From NCBI RefSeq assembly GCF_030536915.1, contig NZ_JAUNPC010000006.1:8180-58152 (forward strand): a stretch of 49,973 nucleotides of DNA, written 5' to 3'. This document shows, in pieces, positions 41,375 to 49,973 of this stretch. Position numbers and translations under genes: made by a program. Numbering within the stretch: the stretch's first letter is position 1; each line of letters opens with the position of its first letter. Below the pieces are notes generated by a model, which did no database searches, was not told where the DNA came from, and saw only the letters and a program-made list of their open reading frames with translations. This DNA is from Paracoccus sp. (in: a-proteobacteria) (GTDB lineage Bacteria; Pseudomonadota; Alphaproteobacteria; Rhodobacterales; Rhodobacteraceae).

Positions 41375-41596
41375 TCAGCGCAGCCGGCGGGTGATCCGGG
41401 CCGCCTGGCGGGCGCGCTTGACCGCCTCACGCGCGGTTTTAGCCTGCTTGGAGGCCGCGGCCGAGGGCTTGCCGTCCGCCGTGGTGCCGCCCGTCCGGCG
41501 GGTCGCGACGTCGATGCCCTTGTTCATCCCCCAGCTCATCAGGCGGCGGGTCAGCATCCGGCCCAGCGGGCCGTTCAGCAGCGAATTCCAGTTCAT
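41375..41596 (-). CDS. Small basic conserved hypothetical protein
   Basis: A 73-residue protein, rich in Arg, Lys and Ala, starting MNWNSLLNGPLGRMLTRRLM. The C-terminal half is a likely long basic helix. No signal peptide or known motif is seen. It lies 9 bases after scpB in the same orientation, so it may be cotranscribed with the condensin accessory genes. Nucleic-acid binding is possible from charge only. Confidence 0.6.
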   Translation of the reverse strand: MNWNSLLNGPLGRMLTRRLMSWGMNKGIDVATRRTGGTTADGKPSAAASKQAKTAREAVKRARQAARITRRLR

Positions 41597-41605
41597 GCAC
41601 GTCCC

Positions 41606-42235
41606 TCAGTCGCCGAAAAGATCATCCCCCGGCTCGTCGCTGCGAATATCGGCATCGCGGCCGGATCCCGCAAGCCCCGGATGCAGGGGGCGGCTGTCCA
41701 GCAGCCCGGCCGCCCGCAGTTCCGCCAGCCCCGGCAGGTCGCGGGTACCGGCAAGGCCGAAATGATCCAGAAACGCCTCGGTCACCACAAAGGTGACGGG
41801 GCGGCCGGGCGTCTCGCGGCGGCGGCCGAGCCGCACCCAGCCCATCCCGATCAACTGGTCCAGCGTGCCGCGGCTGACGGCGACGCCGCGGATCTCCTCG
41901 ATCTCGGCGCGGGTGACGGGCTGGTGATAGGCGACGATCGCCAGCGTCTCGGTCGCGGCGCGCGACAGGCGGCGGGTTTCGACCACCTGCTCCTGCATCA
42001 GAAAGGACAGGTCGGCGGCGGTGCGGAAGGCCCAGGCATCGCCCAGGCGTTCAAGCTGGACGCCCCGGCCCTCATAGCGCGTCCGCAGGCGCCGGACCGC
42101 CTCGGCCGGGTCGCAGCCGGCAGGCAGCCGCGCCGAAAGGTCCCGCAGGCTCAGCGGCCCGGCCGAGGCGAACAGCAGCGCCTCGACCATCCGCTCCTGC
42201 TCGTCCAGCGAAGGCGGCGCAAAGACCGGCCTCAT
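41606..42235 (-). CDS. scpB: Segregation and condensation protein B
   Basis: ScpB dimers bind ScpA and regulate the SMC chromosome-compaction complex. The 209-residue protein has the two winged-helix pattern (VEALLFASAGPLSLRDLSARL, then TLAIVAYHQPVTRAEIEEIRGV and RRETPGRPVTF). It overlaps scpA by ATGA (42232-42235). Confidence 0.95.
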   Translation of the reverse strand: MRPVFAPPSLDEQERMVEALLFASAGPLSLRDLSARLPAGCDPAEAVRRLRTRYEGRGVQLERLGDAWAFRTAADLSFLMQEQVVETRRLSRAATETLAIVAYHQPVTRAEIEEIRGVAVSRGTLDQLIGMGWVRLGRRRETPGRPVTFVVTEAFLDHFGLAGTRDLPGLAELRAAGLLDSRPLHPGLAGSGRDADIRSDEPGDDLFGD

Positions 42236-42996
42236 CGCAGGCGCACCGCGAGGGGGGCGAAGCTGCCGTCCTGCCGCAACTCGACACGCCCCTGCCGCGC
42301 CAGTTCCAGCGAGGCGGCGAAGGTGGCCGCCGTGGCCGAGCGGCGGCGAGCAGAGGTTGCCGACCAGCCCTCGGGCAGAAAGCGCATCAGGTCGGTCCAG
42401 CTTCCGGCATGGCCGATCAGCCCGCGCATCCGTTCCAGCGCCTCCTCCAGCGTGAAGACGTCGCGGCGGTCATAGGCGTAGGGCCGGAACTCGTCGCGGG
42501 TCCGCAGCCGGGCATAGGCCTGCAGCAGATCGATCAGTTCCGCCCGCCACTGGACCGAGCGCGACCGCGCCACCATCTCGGGTGCGCCGCGGGCAAAGCG
42601 GTCCTGACCCAGCCGCGCCCGCCCCATCAGCCGCGACGCGGCCTGGCGCATGGCGTTCAGCCGTTCAAGTTGGAAGGCCAAGTGCGCCGCAAGCTCGTCG
42701 GCGGGCGGACCTTCGGCCTGCGGGTCGGGGGGCAGCAGCAGCCGCGACTTGAGATAGGCAAGCCAGGCGGCCATCACGAGGTAATCGGCGGCAAGCTCGA
42801 TCCGCAGGCCGGGGGCGCGGTCGATGAAGTCCAGGTATTGCTCGGCCAGCGCCAGCACGCTGATCTGCAGCAGATCGACCTTCTGCGTCCGCGCCAGCGT
42901 CAGCAGCAGGTCCAGCGGGCCATCATAGCCCGGCACGTCCACGATCAGCGCCTCGTCGGGATGAGAGGGAACGGAAATCTGTGCACTGTCCTTCAT
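42232..42996 (-). CDS. scpA: Segregation and condensation protein A
   Basis: ScpA is the kleisin that bridges the SMC heads. The 254-residue protein has the family start YDGPLDLLLTLARTQKVDLLQISV and AADYLVMAAWLAYLKSRLLLP, with a helical C-terminal winged-helix end. The start is uncertain: ATGs at 42996, 43017 and 43032 are in frame and none has a clear ribosome site; I use the one closest to the conserved domain. It is coupled to scpB. Confidence 0.92.
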   Translation of the reverse strand: MKDSAQISVPSHPDEALIVDVPGYDGPLDLLLTLARTQKVDLLQISVLALAEQYLDFIDRAPGLRIELAADYLVMAAWLAYLKSRLLLPPDPQAEGPPADELAAHLAFQLERLNAMRQAASRLMGRARLGQDRFARGAPEMVARSRSVQWRAELIDLLQAYARLRTRDEFRPYAYDRRDVFTLEEALERMRGLIGHAGSWTDLMRFLPEGWSATSARRRSATAATFAASLELARQGRVELRQDGSFAPLAVRLR

Positions 42997-43051
42997 GGCG
43001 TCACAGTCGGCACCCATGGCCAGCGGTGTCAACTATCCTGTCTTTCGGCCT

Positions 43052-43081
43052 CAAATATCCCGGGGTCCGGGGCAGCGCCCC
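43052..43081. repeat. Dispersed intergenic repeat, copy 2
   Basis: CAAATATCCCGGGGT and GGGGCAGCGCCCC are the same two blocks as in copy 1 (24309-24353), but without the middle hairpin. It lies between the rpsD terminator and scpA. Confidence 0.6.
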
Positions 43082-43099
43082 GGTTCGGCAGCCCAGAAA

Positions 43100-43130
43100 G
43101 AAAAAGGCCGCCCCGACAGGACGGCCTTCC
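43100..43130 (-). terminator. Rho-independent terminator after rpsD
   Basis: On the minus strand AAGGCCG and CGGCCTT pair, extended by imperfect inner pairs, and are followed by a T-rich tract. It lies about 20 bases after the rpsD stop codon. Confidence 0.8.
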
Positions 43131-43149
43131 AAGGTCGGGAAAACCCGGA

Positions 43150-43767
43150 TCAGCGCGAATAGAATTCGACCACCAGGTTCGGTTCCATCTGCACCGGATA
43201 GGGCACATCGCCCAGCGCCGGGCTGCGGACGAAGGTGGCGGTCATCTTGTTGTGGTCCACGTCCAGGTAGTCGGGGACGTCACGCTCGGCCAGGCCCACG
43301 GCTTCCAGCACGATGGCCAGCTGGCGCGAACGCTCGCGGACGGCGATCACGTCGCCTTCCTTGACGCGGTAGGAGGCGATGTTCACGCGCTGGCCGTTCA
43401 CGGTGACATGGCCGTGATTCACGAACTGGCGGGCGGCCCAGATGGTCGGCACGAACTTGGCGCGGTAGACGACCGCGTCCAGACGGCGCTCCAGCAGGCC
43501 GATCAGCATCTCGCCGGTGTCGCCGCGCAGGCGGACGGCCTCGGCATAGATGCGCTTGAACTGCTTTTCGGTCAGGTCGCCGTAGTAGCCCTTGAGCTTC
43601 TGCTTGGCGCGCAGCTGGGTGCCAAAGTCCGACAGCTTGTTCTTGCGGCGCTGGCCGTGCTGGCCGGGGCCGTATTCCCGCTTGTTCACCGGGGACTTGG
43701 CGCGGCCCCAGATGTTTTCGCCCATGCGGCGGTCGATCTTGTACTTGGCAGAGGTGCGTTTCGTCAC
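43150..43767 (-). CDS. rpsD: 30S ribosomal protein S4
   Basis: S4 nucleates assembly of the small ribosomal subunit. The 205-residue protein has the S4 start [38 protein letters not shown] and the S4 RNA-binding domain ([28 protein letters not shown]). The start codon is GTG with GGAG upstream. It is a single gene, with its own promoter at 43868-43895 and terminator. Confidence 0.98.
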   Translation of the reverse strand: MTKRTSAKYKIDRRMGENIWGRAKSPVNKREYGPGQHGQRRKNKLSDFGTQLRAKQKLKGYYGDLTEKQFKRIYAEAVRLRGDTGEMLIGLLERRLDAVVYRAKFVPTIWAARQFVNHGHVTVNGQRVNIASYRVKEGDVIAVRERSRQLAIVLEAVGLAERDVPDYLDVDHNKMTATFVRSPALGDVPYPVQMEPNLVVEFYSR

Positions 43768-43867
43768 CGCTGATCTCCTTCGTGCGTGTATGAAGGGCGT
43801 TGTCCTTTGCCCGGATGGGCCGACAGGCTTCCCCTTGCGGGGTCCACCAACACCAATGGAAGCGGCG

Positions 43868-43895
43868 CTTATAGCCGCCGCGGCGCCGAAGTCAA
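43868..43895 (-). promoter_or_regulatory. Promoter of rpsD
   Basis: On the minus strand TTGACT (43890-43895) and TATAAG (43868-43873) are separated by 16 bases, close to the sigma70 consensus. It overlaps the stop of the upstream MFS gene and leaves a leader of about 95 bases, which contains a CCCC-GCAA-GGGG hairpin. Confidence 0.7.
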
Positions 43896-45130
43896 CGCGG
43901 CGCTTGCTTCTGCCGGCCGGGATCGCGCATCCAGCCCATGATGACCCAGGCGAGGATCGAGCAGATCACCGCCGCGCTGGCCACCGGCACCGCCGTGCCG
44001 TCATAGGCCAGCCCCACCGGCGCCGCGATCACCACCGACCCCACGGTGGAAATCGCTGCCACGACCGAGGCCGTCAGCCCCGCGATATGCCCCATCCCCT
44101 GCAGCGCCAGCGCGTTGAGGTTCCCGAAGGTCAGCCCCGCCATCATGTAGATGCCGACGGCCCACAGGAAGAAGGCTGGGAAGCGCAGGCTTTCCGGCAG
44201 GGCGCCCGTCACGAGCGCCAGCAGGAAGGCACCCGAGACGAAGATCTGCGCCGCATAAGCCGCGCGCGCGATCCGCCGCATCCCGATCCGCATGACCAGC
44301 CAGGTGTTGATGAGGGTGCCCGCCCCCGCCAGCGTCGCCATTGCCGCGAACCACAGGGCAAACTGCTCGCCCTTGCCATAGGCATCGCCGAAAAGCTGCT
44401 GGGCCGAGGACATCAGCGCGAACATCTGCCCGAAGCCCAGCGTCATCGTGACCGTGCTCAGCATGACCTGGCGGTCGCCCAGCACCTCGCGCGTCCCTGA
44501 CAGCAGCGTCGCAACCTGCAGCGGGCGGCGCGCCGCCGGGGCAAGGGTCTCGGGCTGGCGCAGGGACAGCCATAGCCAGCCCGCCGCGGCGAAGATGATG
44601 CAGCCGATGAAGACCCCGTGCCAGTCCATGGCGATGATGAAGCCTTGCCCGATCAGCGGCGCAAGCGCCGGGACGATCGTGAAGACCATCATGATGAAGC
44701 TGGTGATCCGCGCCATCTCGCGCCCGGAATAAAGGTCGCGCACCAGCGCGGTGCCGACGATCCGCGGCGCGGCCGCGCCAAGGCCCTGCGCAAACCGCGC
44801 CAGCAGCAGCAGTTCCAGCGAGTTCACGAACAGCGCCACCGCCGAGGCCGCAAGATAGACCGCAAAGCCGATCCCCATGGCGGGCTTGCGCCCGATCGCG
44901 TCCGAGATCGGCCCCGCGAACAGCGTCCCGATCCCCATGCCCGCCATGAAGCTCGTCAGGATCAGCTGCGCCCGGTTCACATCGTCCGGCGTCAGTTCCG
45001 CCGCGATCTGCGGCAGCGCCGGCAGCATCGAGCCGATCGAGAAGGCAACGGTGGCGAACAGGAAGGCCAGCATGGCGATCAGTTCGCCCTGCGGCATCCG
45101 GCGGGGTGCCGTGACGGTTTCTGTGGTCAT
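43892..45130 (-). CDS. MFS drug exporter, Bcr/CflA type
   Basis: The 412-residue inner-membrane protein has 12 hydrophobic helices. It carries the Bcr/CflA-type motif [16 protein letters not shown] in the first cytoplasmic loop and [14 protein letters not shown]. Such proton antiporters export drugs or small metabolites; the substrate is unknown. The ATG at 45130 has an AAAGGAAG site. It is divergent from the DUF1489 gene. Confidence 0.92.
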   Translation of the reverse strand: MTTETVTAPRRMPQGELIAMLAFLFATVAFSIGSMLPALPQIAAELTPDDVNRAQLILTSFMAGMGIGTLFAGPISDAIGRKPAMGIGFAVYLAASAVALFVNSLELLLLARFAQGLGAAAPRIVGTALVRDLYSGREMARITSFIMMVFTIVPALAPLIGQGFIIAMDWHGVFIGCIIFAAAGWLWLSLRQPETLAPAARRPLQVATLLSGTREVLGDRQVMLSTVTMTLGFGQMFALMSSAQQLFGDAYGKGEQFALWFAAMATLAGAGTLINTWLVMRIGMRRIARAAYAAQIFVSGAFLLALVTGALPESLRFPAFFLWAVGIYMMAGLTFGNLNALALQGMGHIAGLTASVVAAISTVGSVVIAAPVGLAYDGTAVPVASAAVICSILAWVIMGWMRDPGRQKQAPR

Positions 45131-45230
45131 GGAGGCTTCCTTTCCCCAGCCTGCTACGCCCTCGCCCCGGCCCCTGCAAGACGGCGCCGGCCCCCTGTTA
45201 ACCTTTCGGCCGCTCGCCTATATGGCCGCC

Positions 45231-45656
45231 ATGACGGCCCCATCCCTACACATGATGAAGCTTTGCGTCGGCGCGCCCGCGCCCGAAGCGCTGGAACGCT
45301 GGCAGGCCGAACGCTTCGGCGACGGCCCGGCCGAGCATGTCACCCGCATGTGGCCCAAGCGGGCCGGGGAACTGCTGGCGGGCGGCTCGATCTTCTGGGT
45401 CTTCAAGGGCACCATGCTGGCCCGCCAGCGCCTGCTGGACCTGCAGCAGCGGGTCGGGGCCGACGGCATAACCCGCTGCGCCCTGATCCTCGACCGCGAG
45501 GTCGTGCGCGTCTCGGCCGTCCCCCGCCGCGCCTTCCAGGGCTGGCGCTACCTTGCCCCCGCCGACGCGCCCCCCGACCTGCCCGCCGGCCGCGCGGCCG
45601 AGTCCCCCCTGCCTCCTAGGCTCGCCCGCGAACTGGCAGAGATGGGGCTGCTCTAG
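45231..45656 (+). CDS. DUF1489 family protein
   Basis: A 141-residue protein with the family start MKLCVGAxxxEALERW and the segments HVTRMWPKRAGELLAGGSIFWVFKG and CALILDREVVRVSAVPRRAFQGWRYL. DUF1489 is conserved in alphaproteobacteria with no known function. ATGs at 45222, 45231 and 45252 are in frame and none has a good ribosome site, so the start is uncertain. Confidence 0.8.
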   Translation: MTAPSLHMMKLCVGAPAPEALERWQAERFGDGPAEHVTRMWPKRAGELLAGGSIFWVFKGTMLARQRLLDLQQRVGADGITRCALILDREVVRVSAVPRRAFQGWRYLAPADAPPDLPAGRAAESPLPPRLARELAEMGLL

Positions 45657-45658
45657 CC

Positions 45659-45687
45659 TTGACCGTCGGCGCGGCCCGCGCTATCGG
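45659..45687 (+). promoter_or_regulatory. Promoter of tRNA-Gly
   Basis: TTGACC (45659-45664) and TATCGG (45682-45687) are 17 bases apart, with the -10 element ending 9 bases before the mature tRNA. Confidence 0.6.
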
Positions 45688-45696
45688 AAACGCGTC

Positions 45697-45770
45697 GCGG
45701 GTGTAGCTCAATGGTAGAGCAGAAGCTTCCCAAGCTTACGACGAGGGTTCGATTCCCTTCACCCGCTCCA
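45697..45770 (+). tRNA. tRNA-Gly (anticodon CCC)
   Basis: Acceptor stem GCGGGTG/CACCCGC with an encoded CCA end. The anticodon loop TTCCCAA gives CCC, and the T loop is GTTCGATT. The gene is 74 bases. The anticodon stem has one mismatch at its outer pair. Confidence 0.94.
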
Positions 45771-45809
45771 ATCCCCTTCTTCCCGGTCGCTGCAGGCTGT
45801 TGAACCGAC

Positions 45810-46706
45810 TTACCCCAGCGCGCCCTTCAGTTCCCGCGCCGCGAAGTCGATGAAGAGCCGCACCTTGGGATCCTGCAACTCGCGGTGGGGCGTCAGCACG
45901 CCGAACTCGGCGGCAACTGGCGGCGTTTCAGGCAGCACCTCGGCCAGCCGCCCGTCAGCCAGCGCCCCGGCCACCTCGTAGCGGGGCCGGTTGGCGATCC
46001 CTGTCCCGTCCAGCGCCCAGTTCAGCAGCACCTCGCCATCATCGGAATCGAAGGCTCCGGCGACGGCCAGCTTTCTCGGCCCCTCGGGAGTCGTGAGCAT
46101 CCAGAAATACTCGGGCGAGCGCGGAAAGCGCAGCAGCAGGCAGTTATGACGCTTGAGGTCCTCGGGCGCCTCGGGCGTGCCGTGCTGCGCCAGATAGGCG
46201 GGCGCGGCCACCAGCACGCGCGGGCAATCCGCGATCTTGCGGCGGATCAGCGTCGAGTCCTCGGGCTGGCCCAGATAGAAGGCCAGGTCGATCCCGTCCT
46301 CGACGATGTTCACCGCGCGGTCGGACAGGCGCAGGCGCACCTGAACCTCGGGGTTCCCAGCCACGAAGCGAGGCACCAGCGGCGCGACCAGCCGCCGTCC
46401 CGCGCCCAGGGGGGCCGCCACGCGAAGCGCCCCCTGCGGCGTGCCCGACAGGCTCGCCACCGCGGCCTCGGCCTCGTCCAGCGTCGCCAGCACCCGACGG
46501 GCGTTCTCGTAAAGCACCTGCCCGATCTCGGTCGGCGTCAGCGTCCGGGTGGTGCGGTTCAGAAGCCGCGCGCCGAACTTCGCTTCCAGGTCGCGGATGC
46601 GGGTCGAGGCAGCGGCGGGCGACAGCCGCATGTCGCGCCCTCCGGCCGTGATCGAGCCCAGCTCGACCACGCGCACGAAGACCCTGAGGCTTTCCAGATA
46701 GGACAT
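45810..46706 (-). CDS. LysR family transcriptional regulator
   Basis: The 298-residue protein has the LysR helix-turn-helix (about 1-60: LRVFVRVVELGSITAGG, then LSPAAASTRIRDLEAKFGARLLNRTTR) and a periplasmic-binding-type effector domain. It is divergent from xdhA with 108 bases between the starts, so it probably controls xanthine dehydrogenase. The ATG at 46706 is chosen; a GTG directly before it is also possible. Confidence 0.92.
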   Translation of the reverse strand: MSYLESLRVFVRVVELGSITAGGRDMRLSPAAASTRIRDLEAKFGARLLNRTTRTLTPTEIGQVLYENARRVLATLDEAEAAVASLSGTPQGALRVAAPLGAGRRLVAPLVPRFVAGNPEVQVRLRLSDRAVNIVEDGIDLAFYLGQPEDSTLIRRKIADCPRVLVAAPAYLAQHGTPEAPEDLKRHNCLLLRFPRSPEYFWMLTTPEGPRKLAVAGAFDSDDGEVLLNWALDGTGIANRPRYEVAGALADGRLAEVLPETPPVAAEFGVLTPHRELQDPKVRLFIDFAARELKGALG

Positions 46707-46707
46707 C

Positions 46708-46761
46708 ACGGCGTATTCTTCACAAACGGCGTAAACTGTTCACGCGCCACGGCGTTTTGTG
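46708..46761. promoter_or_regulatory. Shared LysR-xdhA control region with repeated ACGGCGT
   Basis: ACGGCGT occurs three times (46708, 46726 and 46749). CACAAA (46721-46726) faces TTTGTG near 46756-46761. This is the expected place for LysR operator sites between divergent genes. Confidence 0.45.
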
Positions 46762-46814
46762 CAAGCGCGAAGTTGCGTCATGCTGCGGGCCACCCAGGCG
46801 AGGGCGTCACCCCC

Positions 46815-48254
46815 ATGATCCGTTTCCTTCTCAACGACACCGAAATCCGGCTGACCGAGGCCGGACCCGGCGACACGCTGCTGGACTTTTTGCGCCTCGG
46901 CCGGGGCCTCACCGGCACGAAGGAAGGCTGCGCCGAGGGCGACTGCGGCGCCTGCACGGTGCTGGTCGGCCGGTTGCACGACGGCGCGCTGGTCTATGAG
47001 CCGGTGAACGCCTGCATCCGCTTCCTCGCCGCCTGCCACCGCTGCCATGTCGTCACCATCGAGCATCTGCGCGGCCCGGACGGCGGGCTGCACCCCCTCC
47101 AGGCGGCGATGGTGGACCACCACGGCAGCCAGTGCGGCTTCTGCACGCCGGGCTTCGTCATGGCGCTTTACGGGCTGTGGATGACGCACGAAAATCCCGA
47201 TGTGGTGCAGATCGAGACCGCGCTGCAGGGGAACCTCTGCCGCTGCACGGGCTATGAGCCGATCGTCAAGGCGGCGTTGGCCGCGGGCCGCGCGGGCGGG
47301 CAGTTGCAGGACTTCCTGACCCTCGAACGCGCCGAGGTGGTGGCGAAGCTTGCCGCCATGCCCGCAGGCGCCGAGGTCAGCCGGGACGACGAACGCACCA
47401 TCCTGCCCGCCGACACGGACGAACTGGCCCGCGTGCTGGTCCAGCATCCCCAAGCCACCATCGTCGCAGGGGCCACCGACGTGGGGCTGTGGGTGACGAA
47501 ACAATTACGCCCGATCTCGCCCGGCGTGTTCATCGGCCACCTGATGAAAGGGATCGAGGTCGGCGCGGAGGAAATCCGCATCGGCGCGGGCGTGACATAT
47601 TCCGAGTTCGCCCCCGTGATCGACGACCATTTCCCCGAGGTCGAGGACTATTTCCTCCGCATCGGCGGCTGGCAGATCAGGAACGCCGGCACCCTCGGCG
47701 GCAACATCGCCAACGGCTCGCCCATCGGGGAAACGCCGCCCCTGCTGATCGCGCTGGGCGCGCACATCGTCCTGCGCTTGGGCGACAAACGGCGCGAACT
47801 GCCGCTGGAGCAGTTCTTCCTCGACTACGGCCGCCAGGACCGCCGCCCGGGCGAGTTCGTGGAAACCGTGATCATCCCCCGGAAAGGGGACGCGATGATC
47901 GCCGCCTACAAGATGTCCAAGCGCCAGTCCGCCGACATCTCGGCCATCTCGGCAGGCTTCCGTATCGAGGTCGAGAACGGCACCGTCACAAGCGCCCGCG
48001 TCGCCTTCGGCGGCATGGCCGGCATACCCGCCCGTGCCCGCAAGGCCGAGGCCGCGCTGCAAGGCCAGCCCTTCACCGCCGCAAGCTTCGAGACTGCGGC
48101 CCGTGCCGTGAAGAACGACTTCACCCCGCTCACCGATTTCCGGGCGAGTGCCGACTATCGCCATGCGGTCGCCGCCAACTTCTTCCGCCGGTTCTGGCTG
48201 GAAAACTCGGGGACCGACGTTCCCGTCCGCCTGAACCGCGCCGTTGGGGAATAA
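46815..48254 (+). CDS. xdhA: Xanthine dehydrogenase small subunit (iron-sulfur and FAD)
   Basis: XdhA carries electrons from the molybdenum site to NAD in purine catabolism. The 479-residue protein has a plant-type 2Fe-2S domain (Cys39, Cys44, Cys47, Cys67) and a second 2Fe-2S domain (Cys107, Cys110, Cys142, Cys144 in QCGFC and LCRC). The FAD domain follows (VAGATDVGLW, NAGTLGGNIANGSPIGE), then a CO-dehydrogenase-type flavoprotein C-terminus. The gene lies 3 bases before xdhB. Confidence 0.96.
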   Translation: MIRFLLNDTEIRLTEAGPGDTLLDFLRLGRGLTGTKEGCAEGDCGACTVLVGRLHDGALVYEPVNACIRFLAACHRCHVVTIEHLRGPDGGLHPLQAAMVDHHGSQCGFCTPGFVMALYGLWMTHENPDVVQIETALQGNLCRCTGYEPIVKAALAAGRAGGQLQDFLTLERAEVVAKLAAMPAGAEVSRDDERTILPADTDELARVLVQHPQATIVAGATDVGLWVTKQLRPISPGVFIGHLMKGIEVGAEEIRIGAGVTYSEFAPVIDDHFPEVEDYFLRIGGWQIRNAGTLGGNIANGSPIGETPPLLIALGAHIVLRLGDKRRELPLEQFFLDYGRQDRRPGEFVETVIIPRKGDAMIAAYKMSKRQSADISAISAGFRIEVENGTVTSARVAFGGMAGIPARARKAEAALQGQPFTAASFETAARAVKNDFTPLTDFRASADYRHAVAANFFRRFWLENSGTDVPVRLNRAVGE

Positions 48255-48257
48255 GCC

Positions 48258-49973
48258 ATGAAGCACGAAACGCTCGCCCCACCCGTCACGCCCGAGACGC
48301 CGCATGAATCGGCGGAAAAGCATGTCACCGGCCGGGCGGATTACACCGACGATCTGGTTCTGCCGCAGGGGGCTCTGCACGCCTATCTTGGCCTCTCCAC
48401 CGTCGCGCACGGGCGTATCCGGTCGATGGACCTCGACGCAGTGCGCGCCGCGCCGGGCGTGATTGACGTGCTGACCGCCGCCGACATTCCCGGCAAGAAC
48501 GACGTGAGTCCCATAAGCAGGAACGACGACCCGATCCTCGCGGACGGCAAGGTAATGTTTCATGGCCAGCCGGTCTTTGCGGTGATCGCCGAGACGCGCG
48601 AACACGCCCGCCGCGCCGCAAGGCTGGCGAGGATCGACTATGAGCCCCTGCCCCATGTGCTGGACCCAGTTGCCGCGCTGGACGCAGGCGGCGCGCTTGC
48701 CGTCCCCGGCATGACCCTGCGCCGGGGCGACCCTCAGGCGGCGCTGCCGAAGGCGCCGCGCCGGATCGACGGCCGCTTCACCATCGGCGGGCAGGACCAT
48801 TTCTATCTTGAGGGCCAGATCGCGCTGGCGATCCCGGGCGAGGATGATGAGGTGGTGATCTTCACCTCGACCCAGCACCCGACCGAGGTGCAGCACATGG
48901 TCGCCCATGCGCTGGGTGTGCCCGCGAACGCGGTCGTCGTGAACGTGCGCCGCATAGGCGGCGGCTTCGGCGGCAAGGAAACGCAGATGAACCTCTTCTG
49001 CTGCGTGGCCGCCATCGCCGCCAAGAAATGGAACCGCGCCGTCAAGCTGCGCCCCGACCGCGACGACGACATGATCGCCACCGGCAAGCGCCATGACTTC
49101 GTCGTGGACTACAGCGTCGGCTTCGACGACGCGGGCCGCATCCTCGCCGTTCAGGGCGACTGGTATGCCCGCTGCGGCTTTTCGGCCGACCTCAGCATGG
49201 CCGTGACCGACCGGGCACTGTTCCATGCCGACAACGCCTATTTCTACCCCGATGTCGAGGTCCGCTCGCATCCCCTTCGGACGAACACGGTGTCGAACAC
49301 CGCCTTCCGGGGCTTCGGCGGCCCGCAGGGCGTGATCGTGGCCGAGCGGATCATCGAGGAGATCGCCTATGCCACCGGCCAAGACACGCTCGCCGTCCGC
49401 AAGGCGAACCTTTACCGGAATGGGCAACTCACCCCCTATCACCAGCCGGTCGAGGACATGATCCTGCCGCGCATCTTCGCGGAGCTGGAGGAGTCCTGCG
49501 ACTATGCCCGGCGCCGGCAGGCGGTGCTGGACTGGAACGCGCGGATGCAGGCGGCGGGCGGGCCGATCCGCAAGGGCGTCGCCCTGACCCCGGTCAAGTT
49601 CGGCATCAGCTTCACCGCCACGCATTTCAACCAGGCAGGCGCGCTGGTACATATCTACACCGACGGCTCGATCCAGCTGAACCACGGCGGCTGCGAGATG
49701 GGCCAGGGCCTGCACACCAAGATCGCCCAGATCGTGGCCGAGGCCTTCAACGTGGGGCTGGACCGGATCAAGGTCACCAAGACCACGACCGAGAAGGTGC
49801 CGAACACCTCGGCTACGGCGGCCTCGTCCGGGACCGACCTCAACGGCATGGCGGCCTTGGACGCCGCCAACCAGATCAAGGCGCGGCTGGTCGATTTCCT
49901 CTGCACGGCCAAGGACGCCGCGCCCGAGGAAATCCGCTTCGTCCCCGACCATGTGGTCGTGCGCGACGAGACG
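48258..49973 (+). CDS. xdhB: Xanthine dehydrogenase large subunit (molybdopterin-binding), partial
   Basis: XdhB binds the molybdenum cofactor and hydroxylates xanthine or hypoxanthine. The first 572 residues are present and the frame is open to the window edge; full proteins are about 770-790 residues, so the C-terminus lies outside. Visible features are the N-terminal a/b hammerhead (HVTGRADYTDDL) and GGQDHFYLEGQ, with the substrate-site Glu at YLE. Also seen are GGGFGGKET and FRGFGGPQG, with the Arg and Phe of the purine-binding pocket. An xdhC gene, if present, would lie beyond the window. Confidence 0.94.
   Translation, partial: MKHETLAPPVTPETPHESAEKHVTGRADYTDDLVLPQGALHAYLGLSTVAHGRIRSMDLDAVRAAPGVIDVLTAADIPGKNDVSPISRNDDPILADGKVMFHGQPVFAVIAETREHARRAARLARIDYEPLPHVLDPVAALDAGGALAVPGMTLRRGDPQAALPKAPRRIDGRFTIGGQDHFYLEGQIALAIPGEDDEVVIFTSTQHPTEVQHMVAHALGVPANAVVVNVRRIGGGFGGKETQMNLFCCVAAIAAKKWNRAVKLRPDRDDDMIATGKRHDFVVDYSVGFDDAGRILAVQGDWYARCGFSADLSMAVTDRALFHADNAYFYPDVEVRSHPLRTNTVSNTAFRGFGGPQGVIVAERIIEEIAYATGQDTLAVRKANLYRNGQLTPYHQPVEDMILPRIFAELEESCDYARRRQAVLDWNARMQAAGGPIRKGVALTPVKFGISFTATHFNQAGALVHIYTDGSIQLNHGGCEMGQGLHTKIAQIVAEAFNVGLDRIKVTKTTTEKVPNTSATAASSGTDLNGMAALDAANQIKARLVDFLCTAKDAAPEEIRFVPDHVVVRDET

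Noticed and set aside
45197-45212. TTAACC near the DUF1489 start as another CtrA site
   Set aside because: Only one half-site is present; the second TTAA at the 7-base spacing is missing.

Overview
The window is a chromosomal segment of a GC-rich alphaproteobacterium. It most likely comes from the Rhodobacteraceae/Paracoccus group. The reasons are the high GC, many ATGA/GTGA-coupled genes, an ihfA-MerR pair, a methylmalonyl-CoA epimerase coupled to a DUF1467 protein, a DUF1489 protein, gene-transfer-agent (GTA) type lysis genes and CtrA-type TTAA-N7-TTAA(C) boxes. It holds about 50 protein genes and three tRNA genes (Leu-GAG, Pro-GGG, Gly-CCC). I saw no insertion sequence, no CRISPR array and no rRNA. 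Genus-level placement is inference from gene content only.

Layout. 380-1798: DEAD-box RNA helicase with its own terminator. 2049-7623 (+): a tightly coupled run of D-Ala-D-Ala carboxypeptidase, thymidylate kinase, DNA polymerase III delta', TatD nuclease, PhnP-like metallo-hydrolase and AEC transporter. 7620-14960 (-): a PotABCD-type ABC importer operon (ATPase, three tandem paralogous binding proteins, two permeases) ending in a hemerythrin-like protein. 15160-19027 (-): tRNA-Leu and cobalamin-dependent methionine synthase. 19161-21755 (-): a large RTX-repeat protein with an N-terminal glycoside-hydrolase-like (clan GH-A) domain, preceded by an AT-richer control region. 22090-24224 (-): proB and obgE. 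24393-29288 (+): selO, an EEP-family hydrolase, enolase, a DUF983 protein and a Nudix hydrolase. 29276-34363 (-): the cytochrome c maturation genes ccmH, ccmF and ccmE with a GTA-type holin/endolysin pair between ccmE and ccmF, then murI. 34446-37914: M48 lipoprotein protease, small conserved proteins, nitroreductase, EI24/CysZ-like protein, DUF1467 and methylmalonyl-CoA epimerase. 38041-43767: response regulator, DksA-like zinc finger protein, ihfA, MerR regulator, tRNA-Pro, dCTP deaminase, scpB/scpA and rpsD. 43892-49973: Bcr/CflA-type exporter, DUF1489, tRNA-Gly, and a LysR regulator divergent from xanthine dehydrogenase genes xdhA and xdhB; xdhB runs off the window.

How parts may work together. 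Most of the window is housekeeping. The most interesting signal is that two full CtrA-type boxes sit in front of (i) the GTA-type endolysin/holin pair and (ii) the RTX glycoside-hydrolase-like protein, and a near-match precedes a stand-alone response regulator. This suggests that a CtrA programme controls cell lysis/GTA release, an exported carbohydrate-active RTX protein and a signalling protein in this organism. The boxes are seen directly; the regulatory link is inferred. Other notable items are the triplicated binding protein, an insert of about 50 residues in the thymidylate kinase LID region, and a terminator hairpin abutting the ccmF start codon.
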